Positions 1 to 6,502 are shown, numbered from the stretch's first letter. The stretch is 10,367 nucleotides of DNA from Actinomycetes bacterium (GCA_021823385.1 JAKAOC010000020.1:1531-11897); one strand, 5' to 3'. The notes: generated from the sequence alone by a model not told the origin. Numbers and translations: made by a program.

Positions 1-1
1 C

Positions 2-1195
2 AGGAACCGCCCAGTGGCGCTCTCCCGAGGTCGCGTTCATCTGGTCGGCTTCTCCACGGAATCATTTCTTGGCAATACCGACCTTGCTCGTTTTGCGCGC
101 AGGCTGGCGCTGGGTCCGCTCTCCGAGCAGCGCCAAATAGCAGTCGGCGTGGTCGGCTATGGGCCATATGGAGGTATGGGCCATTTCCATGGGACAGGAT
201 GTGAGGCGACCCCGGGGCTGAAGTTCACGGCGATTGCGGAGCCAAGCGCCGATCGGCGTGAATCCGCCCTAGCGCAGTTTCCCGGTATCACCACGCACTC
301 CGACACCACCTCGCTTTATCAAGATCCAGCGGTCGACCTGGCCATTATCGCCACGCCACCCAACACCCACTTCCAACTGGCCCGGGACGCCTTGAGCGCG
401 GGAAAGCACGTGGTATTGGAAAAGCCGATGGCGCTCACGGTAGCCGAGGCCGACGAGCTGATGAGCCTTGCCAAGGAACGCGACCTGGTCCTCACCGTGC
501 ATCAGAACCGTCGATTCGACGCCGACTTCCTTGCCCTTTCCCGCCTGATAAGGGAGGGCACACTGGGCGAAGTATTCAACATCGAGACCTTCGTGGGCTC
601 GTTCGAGCATCCATGTCGCGCGTGGCACTCCGAAGAGTCCGTATCGGGCGGGGCCGCATACGACTGGGGTTCCCACCACATCGACTGGATCCTTCAGCTC
701 TACCAGGACCAGCCAACCGAGATCTTCGTGACCGACCACAAGCGTGTCTGGCACGATGTGACCAACGTAGACCAGGTGGCCATCCGCATGGTCTTCGGGG
801 ATGGTCGCGAGGCCACCTTCGTTCAGTCCGACGTGGCCGGTGAACGCAAGCCGAAGTTCTACGTCCAGGGGACCAAAGGGACAGCGACGGGGTGGTACGC
901 ACCGGTCCGTCAGACCGATGTGGAGTTCCCCTTCGGGTACCGGGTGCGGGAGTTCCACCACGCGGAGGCGCCGGTGGAGTTGTCGGTGACCGTGTACGAG
1001 GGTCACGGGCGCACTCATTCGCTGCGCGTACCTCCTGCGCGGGTCCAGGACTTCGCCTTCCACGCCAACCTCTCTGCCCACCTGCACTACGGCGAGCCGT
1101 TGGCGGTGTCGCCCGAGTCGGTGCGCCCGGTGATCGAGATCCTGGAAGTGGCCCAGAACTTGAGCGAGAATCGTGAACATCACGCCAAGCTATGA
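2..1195 (+). CDS. Gfo/Idh/MocA family oxidoreductase, 5' partial, probable ThuA-like domain tail at N-terminus
   Basis: NAD(P)-dependent oxidoreductase of the Gfo/Idh/MocA family, which typically oxidises or reduces a sugar, inositol or glycoside hydroxyl in the cytoplasm. The frame is open to the left edge; a GTG at 14 gives 393 residues but has no convincing ribosome site and lies about 40 residues before the Rossmann fold, so the true start is probably outside the window. Numbered from that GTG, the nucleotide-binding loop is VGYGPYGGMG (about 46-55), the family motif EKP is at 136-138 (Lys137 expected catalytic), and YDWGSHHID at 216-224 carries the histidine pair of the active site. The leading residues (RGRVHLVGFSTESF and on to about residue 34) resemble the C-terminal strand and helix of ThuA-like domains, which are known partners of Gfo/Idh enzymes; a ThuA-Gfo/Idh fusion is my inference. 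It overlaps the next gene by 23 bases, indicating an operon. Substrate unknown. Confidence 0.88.
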   Translation, partial: RNRPVALSRGRVHLVGFSTESFLGNTDLARFARRLALGPLSEQRQIAVGVVGYGPYGGMGHFHGTGCEATPGLKFTAIAEPSADRRESALAQFPGITTHSDTTSLYQDPAVDLAIIATPPNTHFQLARDALSAGKHVVLEKPMALTVAEADELMSLAKERDLVLTVHQNRRFDADFLALSRLIREGTLGEVFNIETFVGSFEHPCRAWHSEESVSGGAAYDWGSHHIDWILQLYQDQPTEIFVTDHKRVWHDVTNVDQVAIRMVFGDGREATFVQSDVAGERKPKFYVQGTKGTATGWYAPVRQTDVEFPFGYRVREFHHAEAPVELSVTVYEGHGRTHSLRVPPARVQDFAFHANLSAHLHYGEPLAVSPESVRPVIEILEVAQNLSENREHHAKL

Positions 1196-2159
1196 AAGCC
1201 CAGCACATGCCCCTTTGCGTTGGGGGGTGATAGGCGCGGCTTCCTTCGTCGCAAATGCCGCGGTGATCCCGGCCATCCTGGCTGACCCCGGTTCTCAGCT
1301 CGCCGCTTACGCCTCACTTTCGGGTGGGAACGACCTTTCGGTCAAGATGGCGGGAGCACGGCGATTCCCGGACTACGAATCCCTTGTCGGCTCCGGCGAA
1401 GTGGATGCCGTATACATCGCGCTCCCCAACTCGATGCATCTGCCGTTGGCCAGGATGGCGGCTGAGGCCGGCCTGGCGATCCTCTGCGAGAAGCCGCTTG
1501 CGTTAGACCCCGCCGGAGTTTCGGAGATGGCTGAAATCGCCAAGACAAGGCAACTGCTGGTCGGCGAAGCCTACATGACCCAGTTTCACTTGCGTGACCA
1601 GCACTTCCGCTCCTTCGTCAAGGAGGGCGGGATCGGCGATGTCCTCGAAGTCGAAGCGGCCTTCACCTTCGAGCTTGAGTCGAATTCCAACTATCGCTGG
1701 GGCCGAGCGATGGGCGGAGGGGCTCTTCTCGACGTTGGCATCTATCTCCTCGACCCGATCATCTCCCTGGTTGGTGCCGAGCCGGAAGTGGCCGATGTCG
1801 AGCGCAGGATGAGAAACGGCGTCGATGCCGAGACCAAGGTGGAGCTGCGCTTTCCAAGTGGTCAAGGAGCACGGGTTACGGCCTCGTTCGTACGGCCGGA
1901 ACAACAGCGGTTGAAGGTGCGCGGCACCGCGGGATCTGTGGAGCTGACCAACCCGTTCACCCCTTCCGCGCACGACACCGAAATCCGTGTCGTGCGTCAA
2001 GGAACCTCGGAAATCCGCTCTGCCCCTCCATCGGACCCCTACGCCATGATGATCAGGGAGTTCACCTCGAGCGCCACAGCCGGGACGCCATTCCCCAGGC
2101 CACTTGAAAGAAGTCTGGCTGTGGCCCAGCTCATGCAGCGAATCGCGGAGGCAGAATGA
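1173..2159 (+). CDS. Gfo/Idh/MocA family oxidoreductase, GFOR/dihydrodiol-dehydrogenase-like type
   Basis: Second NAD(P)-dependent oxidoreductase of the same superfamily, 328 residues, a normal full length. The start is a GTG inside the end of the previous gene with a weak purine-rich stretch (GAGCGAGA) upstream; an ATG at 1192 overlaps the previous stop but is out of frame. The N-terminal Rossmann fold begins RWGVIGAASFVANAAVIPA (about 16-34), with a degenerate glycine loop. CEKPLAL carries the family EKP at 106-108. The active-site loop reads GGGALLDVGIYLLDP with Tyr191 where the preceding enzyme has histidine; a DxGxY loop is typical of the glucose-fructose oxidoreductase, xylose dehydrogenase and dihydrodiol dehydrogenase branch. 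The two neighbouring oxidoreductases are therefore not recent duplicates and may act on different steps or substrates of one pathway. The end overlaps the hydrolase gene as ATGA, so translational coupling is likely. Confidence 0.88.
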   Translation: MNITPSYESPAHAPLRWGVIGAASFVANAAVIPAILADPGSQLAAYASLSGGNDLSVKMAGARRFPDYESLVGSGEVDAVYIALPNSMHLPLARMAAEAGLAILCEKPLALDPAGVSEMAEIAKTRQLLVGEAYMTQFHLRDQHFRSFVKEGGIGDVLEVEAAFTFELESNSNYRWGRAMGGGALLDVGIYLLDPIISLVGAEPEVADVERRMRNGVDAETKVELRFPSGQGARVTASFVRPEQQRLKVRGTAGSVELTNPFTPSAHDTEIRVVRQGTSEIRSAPPSDPYAMMIREFTSSATAGTPFPRPLERSLAVAQLMQRIAEAE

Positions 2160-3073
2160 CCCAGGTAGACGCTTTTCGGAATGGCTCGGCGCAGCCGGTT
2201 GTTTTCCCCACCGTGAAACGACAGCTTTTCGACGTCGGCAACGGCATCGCCATCTCGGGTGTCGTTCGGGGAAAGATGCCGCCCGATTTCCTCATGGTGC
2301 ACGGCCTTGCGTCAAACGCACTGCTATGGGACGGGGTGGCGGATCAGCTCGAGAGAGCAGGCAGGTCCAGCCTCGCGGTGGACCAGCGAGGTCACGGGCT
2401 CAGCTCCAAGCCGGACTGGGGCTTCGACCACCCGCAGCTGTTGGAAGACCTTCGCAAGGTCATGGCGTCGGTGTCCACCGCAGCGGACCCGGCCCGCTAC
2501 ATCGTCGTTGGCCAGTCATGGGGGGCGGCGGTTGCGGCACTGTTCGCACTGGCCAATCCGGAGACGGTAGCAGGGGTCGTGATGATCGACGGAGGAGTCT
2601 TCGACCTGAAGGAGCACTTCAGAACCTGGGAGGAATGTGCCTCCGCACTGACTCCACCCGAACTATCCCGGTTTTCGTACATGGACCTGGCCGACCGCAT
2701 CCGCGCCTCGCACCCGGGCTGGAGTGAAGAAGCGCTTCGAGCAACGCTTGGCAACATCGAAGAGATGGCCGATGGTACCGCTCGAGCCAGGTTGGGCCGG
2801 GATCACCATATGCAGATCTTGCACGAGCTATACGACTACACGCCTTCAAAAGTGCTCTCCGGCCTTGACGTGCCTATTCTTGCGCTCTTGGCGATGAAGA
2901 GCGGCGAGCTGGAAGCCGGCCAGCGCCAGATCCGGCTCGACGCGCTCACGAAAGAAACGGGACTGCGCACCGAAATCTTCGTCGACGGAGACCACGACCT
3001 GCATGCCCAGTATCCCGAACGGGTGGCCCAACTGCTGCTCGAGTTCGAAAACGGCATACGGGAGGCGGCCTGA
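2156..3073 (+). CDS. alpha/beta hydrolase
   Basis: Alpha/beta-hydrolase-fold enzyme of 305 residues, cytoplasmic (no signal peptide or membrane segment). The ATG overlaps the preceding stop (ATGA) and has GGAGG at 2147-2151. Visible motifs in order: MVHG with the oxyanion-hole His49-Gly50, DQRGHGLSS around 76-84, the nucleophile elbow GQSWG with Ser121, and DGDHDLH with the likely catalytic His280. A canonical Asp for the catalytic acid after strand 7 is not obvious; the region ILALLAMKSGELE offers Glu instead. The family includes esterases, C-C bond hydrolases, lactonases and haloperoxidases, so the reaction cannot be fixed. Position between two sugar-type dehydrogenases and an amidotransferase-like protein suggests hydrolysis of an ester, lactone or diketone intermediate in the same pathway, which is inference only. 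Confidence 0.9.
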   Translation: MTQVDAFRNGSAQPVVFPTVKRQLFDVGNGIAISGVVRGKMPPDFLMVHGLASNALLWDGVADQLERAGRSSLAVDQRGHGLSSKPDWGFDHPQLLEDLRKVMASVSTAADPARYIVVGQSWGAAVAALFALANPETVAGVVMIDGGVFDLKEHFRTWEECASALTPPELSRFSYMDLADRIRASHPGWSEEALRATLGNIEEMADGTARARLGRDHHMQILHELYDYTPSKVLSGLDVPILALLAMKSGELEAGQRQIRLDALTKETGLRTEIFVDGDHDLHAQYPERVAQLLLEFENGIREAA

Positions 3074-3076
3074 GCC

Positions 3077-4336
3077 ATGCCGAGAATCCTGATGCTCATG
3101 GGATCGGGCGAGACGAGCCCCACCATGGTCAAGTTTCATCGTGAAATCTTTGCTCAACTGCCCAAAGCAGCCAAGGCCGTGATCCTGGACACCCCTTTCG
3201 GCTTTCAGGGAAACGCCGACGACATCGCCCAGAAGGCCATCGAGTACTTCAAGACCTCGATCGGCGCAACCGTCGGCCTCGCATCGATGCGTGATGCGGC
3301 GAACGCCTCATCGCTGCAGCTGGAGGCGTTCGCCAACCAGTTGCGCGACGCCGACTACGTCTTTGCCGGCCCGGGCAGCCCGACCTACGCCTTGCGCCAG
3401 TGGGCCGACCTACCCTTTGCATCGATACTCGCAGAAAAGCTCACCGGTGGAGGAGTCGTCGCCTTCTCATCCGCAGCAGTGCTGACCCTTGGCCGACACA
3501 CCATCCCCGTCTACGAGATATACAAGGTCGGCGAACCCGTCGAACTGCGCGACGGCCTGGACGTGCTGTCCGCCATTGGACTTAAGGCTCTCGTGATTCC
3601 CCACTTCAACAACGCCGAAGGACAAAACCACGACACCCGGTTCTGCTACATGGGTCGGGAGCGCTTGGATACGCTGATTTCCCAGCTCGACGAGGGGTGC
3701 TCGGTGATCGGGATAGACGAGCACACCGGGATAATCATTGACCTTGATGCCGAAACAGTCCGCTTCGTCGGGCTCGGCACCGTGACGCTGATGCAGGGAT
3801 CAGGGCATGCCGTCTACCAGGCGGGCGAGGAAATGAGCCTCGACGAGTTCCGGGACGCAGTCACGGATCTGGGAACCATGCCTTCCGGACCGGAGTCGTC
3901 GGCCGCTCCGATTGCTGTTCAAGAACCAAGGACGGCCGGGGAATCCCCCCTCCTGGCCAGTATCGAGTCGCACCTAGCGAACTTCGATCTTGCGATCAAA
4001 GCCCTCGACTCCCATGCCGCGCTCGAATCCATCCTCGACCTGGAGGAAGAGCTCGCGGCGTGGTCGACCGACACACTTCAGTCCGACGAGATGGACAAAG
4101 GCCGTGCCGCGCTACGGTCGATGATCAGCCGCCTCGAGCCTCTCGTGCGAGATGGGCTCGTCCCAGCCCGGGAAAGAATCCATCCGTTCGTGGAAACCAT
4201 AATGGAGCTGCGGACCGACGCCAGGAGAGAACGCAGGTGGAGCGACGCCGACACCATTCGCGATAGACTCGACAAGCTAGGAATCGTCATCCAGGACACT
4301 CCAGAAGGCGCGGTGTGGCATCTCACCCAGCCGTGA
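3077..4336 (+). CDS. peptidase S51-like / class I glutamine amidotransferase-like protein fused to a CysS-type C-terminal domain
   Basis: Two-domain protein of 419 residues starting three bases after the hydrolase stop, with GGAGG at 3061-3065. Residues about 1-250 look like the flavodoxin-like S51 (peptidase E/cyanophycinase) branch of class I glutamine amidotransferase folds: MLMGSGETSPTM at the start, FAGPGSPTYALRQW, then AFSSAAV at 129-135 in the position of the GxSAGA nucleophile elbow (Ser131 the candidate nucleophile, with Gly replaced by Ala), a conserved-looking VIPHFNNAEGQNHDTRF segment, and GIDEHTGIIID, like the cyanophycinase DExTA region. A linker rich in Pro, Ala and Glu (about 265-290) leads to a helical segment, and residues 376-416 (ELRTDARRERRWSDADTIRD through the GIVIQDTPEGAVWHL segment) match the small C-terminal tail of cysteinyl-tRNA synthetase, which in CysS contacts the tRNA anticodon stem. 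No synthetase catalytic motifs (HIGH, KMSKS) are present. Real function unknown; last gene of the apparent operon, 35 bases before tRNA-Glu, and no terminator is seen between them. Confidence 0.85.
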   Translation: MPRILMLMGSGETSPTMVKFHREIFAQLPKAAKAVILDTPFGFQGNADDIAQKAIEYFKTSIGATVGLASMRDAANASSLQLEAFANQLRDADYVFAGPGSPTYALRQWADLPFASILAEKLTGGGVVAFSSAAVLTLGRHTIPVYEIYKVGEPVELRDGLDVLSAIGLKALVIPHFNNAEGQNHDTRFCYMGRERLDTLISQLDEGCSVIGIDEHTGIIIDLDAETVRFVGLGTVTLMQGSGHAVYQAGEEMSLDEFRDAVTDLGTMPSGPESSAAPIAVQEPRTAGESPLLASIESHLANFDLAIKALDSHAALESILDLEEELAAWSTDTLQSDEMDKGRAALRSMISRLEPLVRDGLVPARERIHPFVETIMELRTDARRERRWSDADTIRDRLDKLGIVIQDTPEGAVWHLTQP

Positions 4337-4371
4337 CGGATTGCGCCAGGAACGAAGATCCCTGAAGGCCC

Positions 4372-4444
4372 GCCCCCATCGTCTAGTGGCCTAGGACGTC
4401 GCCCTTTCACGGCGGTAACACGGGTTCGAATCCCGTTGGGGGTG
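4372..4444 (+). tRNA. tRNA-Glu (anticodon TTC)
   Basis: A complete cloverleaf can be drawn. The acceptor stem GCCCCCA at 4372-4378 pairs with TGGGGGT at 4437-4443 (one G-U at the end), discriminator G4444. The T arm is ACGGG, loop TTCGAAT, CCCGT (4420-4436). The anticodon loop CTTTCAC at 4404-4410 contains TTC at 4406-4408, which reads GAA/GAG. The 3' CCA is not encoded. It is probably the first member of a Glu-Asp-Phe tRNA cluster whose other members now lie 4.7 kb downstream. Confidence 0.97.
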
Positions 4445-4468
4445 CTCGGGGTCACACACAAAACTGAC

Positions 4469-4520
4469 AATGTCGCACCGACAAAAGTGCATCACCATTA
4501 TGCGCCAGCGGTGCGACATT
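4469..4520. repeat. perfect 12-bp inverted repeat, possible insertion-sequence end
   Basis: AATGTCGCACCG at 4469-4480 is repeated in inverse orientation as CGGTGCGACATT at 4509-4520, separated by 28 bases. Flanking CACAAAA and TGTGTTT add a looser symmetry. It starts 25 bases after tRNA-Glu and lies downstream of the transposase tail on the - strand, so it could be the terminal region of that element. It could equally be a cruciform or a protein-binding palindrome. Confidence 0.55.
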
Positions 4521-4648
4521 TGTGTTTGAGCCGGCGTCGGTGACGTTGAAGGCGCTGCCGGTGGGGTCCAAGGGGCGATTCCGCACTCCAGGGTTGTTTC
4601 GGCGGCGGCTCCGCCCCGGAGTTCTGGTTGAGATCCGGCCTGGCCCGC

Positions 4649-4764
4649 TCAGGCGGGCCGGTAGTCGCCGAGGTCCTCTCCCCGGCGTCTGGCCCGGTGC
4701 CGGGCGGGTTCGCCCGCCTCGGCCAGGCTCGAGAGCTCCCGCAGGTTGGCTGCGGCCAGCAACA
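4649..4764 (-). pseudogene. C-terminal remnant of a transposase (family uncertain)
   Basis: Reading the - strand, the frame contains GFMLLAAANLRELSSL followed by a basic tail ending in GEDLGDYRPA and a TGA at 4651-4649. A short hydrophobic AAANLR-type helix close to the stop is common at the ends of DDE transposases of several IS families, but I cannot name the family. The rest of the gene is missing: to its right the sequence switches abruptly to the IS3-family remnant. A strong hairpin (GGCCCGC at 4642-4648, GCGGGCC at 4653-4659) overlaps the stop and could end its transcript. The identity is an inference from composition and context. Confidence 0.35.
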
Positions 4765-4777
4765 TGAAGCCCCCCGG

Positions 4778-5136
4778 GCAAAAAACAAGGAGCATCTCAT
4801 CGCAGCAGCGGCGTACTTCGCAGCCAATACACCAAGCAAGAGAGATTTGCGTTGATGGAAGCGGAGTGCGCCAACTTTGAGATCTCCCGCATGGCAAGAC
4901 TCCTTGAGGTCTCCCGAGCGGGCTTCTACCGTTGGCTCTCACACAGAGACAGGCCCTCGGTGGCCGAGCAGCGCAGGAGGGACCTCTCCGTCAAGATCCT
5001 GACCTGTCACAAAGAATCAAACGGAACCTAGGGTGCCCGCAGGATCACCTCCGAGGTGGCCGAGGTGGGTGACGCCGTGAGCCGCAACACCGTAGCCGCC
5101 CGGATGAAAGAGCTCGGGATATGTCCGCGGCCATGA
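4778..5136 (+). pseudogene. IS3-family transposase: orfA tail overlapping truncated orfB head, with in-frame stop
   Basis: One frame ends with NKEHLIAAAAYFAANTPSKR and a stop at 4853-4855, the usual closing helix of IS3 OrfA. An overlapping frame gives OrfB from ATG 4855, or earlier as in RFALMEAECANF: MARLLEVSRAGFYRWL is the standard OrfB N-terminal helix-turn-helix, followed by a segment ending NGT, stop, GARRITSEV and then NTVAARMKELGI. The stop TAG at 5029-5031 (codon 59) replaces the Tyr of the conserved GTYGxRRI motif. The frame ends at TGA 5134-5136 where IS3 similarity stops, so the whole DDE catalytic domain is absent. The orfA/orfB overlap is as expected for programmed frameshifting in the family. 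Non-functional. Confidence 0.8.
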
Positions 5137-5210
5137 AATGATCCCCTCTGGCGGCCACCAATTGCCCCTATGCGCGGTCATGGGTTTCCCCCACGCGCTG
5201 CCACGTAATT
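5127..5210. repeat. four degenerate tandem repeats, about 23-24 bp period, like an IS21-type terminus
   Basis: Copies of a GCGGCCA-like core begin at 5127 (GCGGCCATGAAAT), 5151 (GCGGCCACCAATT), 5174 (GCGGTCATGGGTTT) and, weaker, 5197 (GCTGCCACGTAATT), spaced 24, 23 and 23 bases. The first three are followed by a C run (CCCC or CCCCC). Short repeats of this kind, GGCCAC then AT-rich then CCCC, mark the ends of IS21-family elements, where IstA binds. No istA or istB gene is present, so this is at most an end fragment. It sits exactly between the two oppositely oriented IS3 pieces. Confidence 0.5.
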
Positions 5211-5481
5211 AGGGCGCCGTACGGACAGGTTCCCCGGAACGGCGGGGGCTCTCCCTGAGCTTGAACTCGGGGATCTCGGCCGCCTGCTCGGTGATGACGC
5301 CCTTCTCCTGGCCAGCATCGACCCGGCTTTGAGTTACCCACTTACGGAGCGTCTCGGCGCTCATCCCGAGCCGCGTTGCGATCGTGGTAATGGCCGCCCG
5401 CCCCGGGGAGTAGTCGCTCCGGCGCTCGATTACCAGCCGGGTCGCCTTTTCCTTGGTCTCTATATCCCATCTCTTTGGCAT
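5209..5481 (-). pseudogene. IS3-family transposase OrfA, truncated head
   Basis: From ATG 5481-5479 on the - strand (GGAAGG ribosome site a few bases upstream) the product is about 90 residues: MPKRWDIETKEKATRLVIE, then IATRLGMSAETLRKWVTQSR, the helix-turn-helix that binds IS ends. After the segment AAEIPEFKLRE the usual leucine-zipper heptads (ENxxLRRxNEIL) are replaced by an unrelated tail SPRRSGEPVRTAP, so the gene is broken near 5245. The frame is also open for 34 codons upstream, but the ribosome site and family start support 5481. No OrfB follows on this strand. It could still give a small DNA-binding protein but not transposition. Confidence 0.75.
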
Positions 5482-5558
5482 GATGCCATCCTTCCCTCTA
5501 AAGAAGGTGTGCATCAAACCCGGGGGCTTCACGAGTCCGCAAGCACGGACCATGGATT

Positions 5559-5578
5559 GGGGGGCGCTTTGACCCCCC
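5559..5578. repeat. G6/C6 hairpin
   Basis: Six Gs at 5559-5564 and six Cs at 5573-5578 flank an 8-base loop. It lies between the IS3 remnant and the secreted-protein gene. It lacks a T tract on either side, so a terminator role is doubtful. Confidence 0.4.
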
Positions 5579-5600
5579 TCCACTGCCGAATGGTTTCAAT

Positions 5601-5617
5601 CTGCCAGCCGCTGGCAG
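5601..5617. repeat. 17-bp perfect palindrome
   Basis: CTGCCAGC at 5601-5608 and GCTGGCAG at 5610-5617 form an exact inverted repeat around a single C. It is 45 bases downstream of the end of the secreted GH25-like gene (which reads leftward). With a one-base centre it is a poor RNA hairpin loop, so a dimeric protein-binding site or an element-end fragment is more likely than a terminator. Confidence 0.5.
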
Positions 5618-5661
5618 CTCATTTCGGCGATCGTCTGGGCAGGCTCACGGAGGGATACTCG

Positions 5662-6489
5662 TTAGCAGGCCGTATCTCCGTCAATTAAACCACTGTCGAA
5701 CGAGGTATTTTGGACGACCAGCGGAGCGGTAGTGGTGAACGACGCCGTCCCGCACGTACCCTGTGCCGCCCAGGTTGCCGCTGGGGGGGTTGGGGAAAAC
5801 GACGGTGAGCCGGTCAGCTTGATCCAACTACTTGTATCAGAGTAAATGCCCCCACTGGTACCGTCCAGGTAGTTCATGGCGTAGCTCATGCCGTCGATGG
5901 TAAATTGGTTAAGCGTGGTGTTCGCCGACCAGCTATTGCCGGTTTCGACATCCGCCCACCAGAAAGTAGTTTTGCTGGGTGCGTTTGCGTATGCGTACTG
6001 AGCCTCGCTACAACCCATCTCCCAGGCCTGCTCCGCTTGGCTCAGCTGGTGACCCTTGAGTCCAACGAATGGGTCCGTACCACTGTAAGGCCATGTGTCG
6101 CCGGTGACAAAATTGGTACAACCGGCCGTGATGTTGCGCGCATAGGCGCCGGAATATCCGGTATTGAAGTAAAGCGACACATTCGCTGCCCCGAGATTGT
6201 TAACGGCAGTGTTATACTCGGGCCCTGCGCACGAACTCATGGTGAACGGACGCCCCCCACCAATGCCGACGATGGCAAAGGCAACTGTAGGGCTCGAAGG
6301 TGGCTCCGCCGAGCAGTTGGGCCAAGACACGTCGTAGCCCAACGAGTTTGCGGTGTACGAAATACTCGTAGCGGATGCCAGCATCGGCAACATTCCCAGC
6401 GAGGCTGCGCTAATGGCGACCGCCGAGCCGATGACCTTGGCGCTCAAAGGCCGCCCCGAGCGGCGCGCTCTTTTCCCCGAAATACCCAC
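5662..6489 (-). CDS. secreted GH25-like (DUF1906-like) glycoside hydrolase fold protein
   Basis: Exported protein of 275 residues. An Arg-rich start, a hydrophobic stretch (VIGSAVAISAASLGMLPM) and an ASA-T junction near residue 40 form a typical Sec signal peptide. The mature part resembles GH25-type TIM-barrel lysozymes: GYDVSWPNC (Asp53 in the position of the first GH25 acid), FAIVGIGGGRPF as the next strand, VSLYFNTGYSG, a QAWEMG helix, and WWADVETGNSW with the D-x-E pair Asp180/Glu182 where GH25 has its catalytic acids. All six cysteines (59, 87, 124, 160, 246, 275) are in the mature region, the last being the C-terminal residue, consistent with three disulfides. Likely role: cell-wall glycan binding or hydrolysis outside the cell; activity is not proven. 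The GTG start is fixed by a strong AGGAGG. It is the only intact protein gene in the IS-rich block, so it may have been acquired with it. Confidence 0.85.
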   Translation of the reverse strand: MGISGKRARRSGRPLSAKVIGSAVAISAASLGMLPMLASATSISYTANSLGYDVSWPNCSAEPPSSPTVAFAIVGIGGGRPFTMSSCAGPEYNTAVNNLGAANVSLYFNTGYSGAYARNITAGCTNFVTGDTWPYSGTDPFVGLKGHQLSQAEQAWEMGCSEAQYAYANAPSKTTFWWADVETGNSWSANTTLNQFTIDGMSYAMNYLDGTSGGIYSDTSSWIKLTGSPSFSPTPPAATWAAQGTCGTASFTTTAPLVVQNTSFDSGLIDGDTAC

Positions 6490-6496
6490 CTAGGAT

Positions 6497-6502
6497 CCTC
6501 CT
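6497..6502 (-). promoter_or_regulatory. ribosome binding site AGGAGG
   Basis: On the - strand AGGAGG lies 7 bases before the GTG at 6489-6487. It decides the start of the secreted GH25-like protein, since no ATG lies near the signal peptide start. Confidence 0.8.

Larger units (their letters stand above)
4765..5531. mobile_element. rearranged IS3-family insertion sequence remnant
   Basis: A block of about 770 bases bounded by an imperfect inverted repeat: TGAAGCCCCCCGGG on the + strand from 4765, and TGAAGCCCCCGGG on the - strand from 5531. Inside are pieces of one IS3-type transposase in opposite orientations: the head of orfA on the - strand (5481-5209) and the tail of orfA plus the head of orfB on the + strand (about 4778-5136). 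The orfA pieces are complementary, one ending near the point where the other begins, which fits an internal inversion of a single element with loss of the DDE half of orfB. No matching 3-4 bp target duplication flanks the repeats (ACA on the left, CGA on the right). The left repeat could be chance, because part of it also codes in the neighbouring transposase tail. Confidence 0.6.

Noticed and set aside
1192..1195. ATGA overlap as start of the second oxidoreductase
   Set aside because: The ATG at 1192 is not in the frame of the oxidoreductase; the GTG at 1173 is.
269..1208. Open frames on the - strand opposite the first oxidoreductase
   Set aside because: Shadows of a high-GC gene; the + strand frame has all Gfo/Idh motifs.
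5127..5210. CRISPR-like array
   Set aside because: Units are degenerate, adjoining and without unique spacers, and no cas genes are present.
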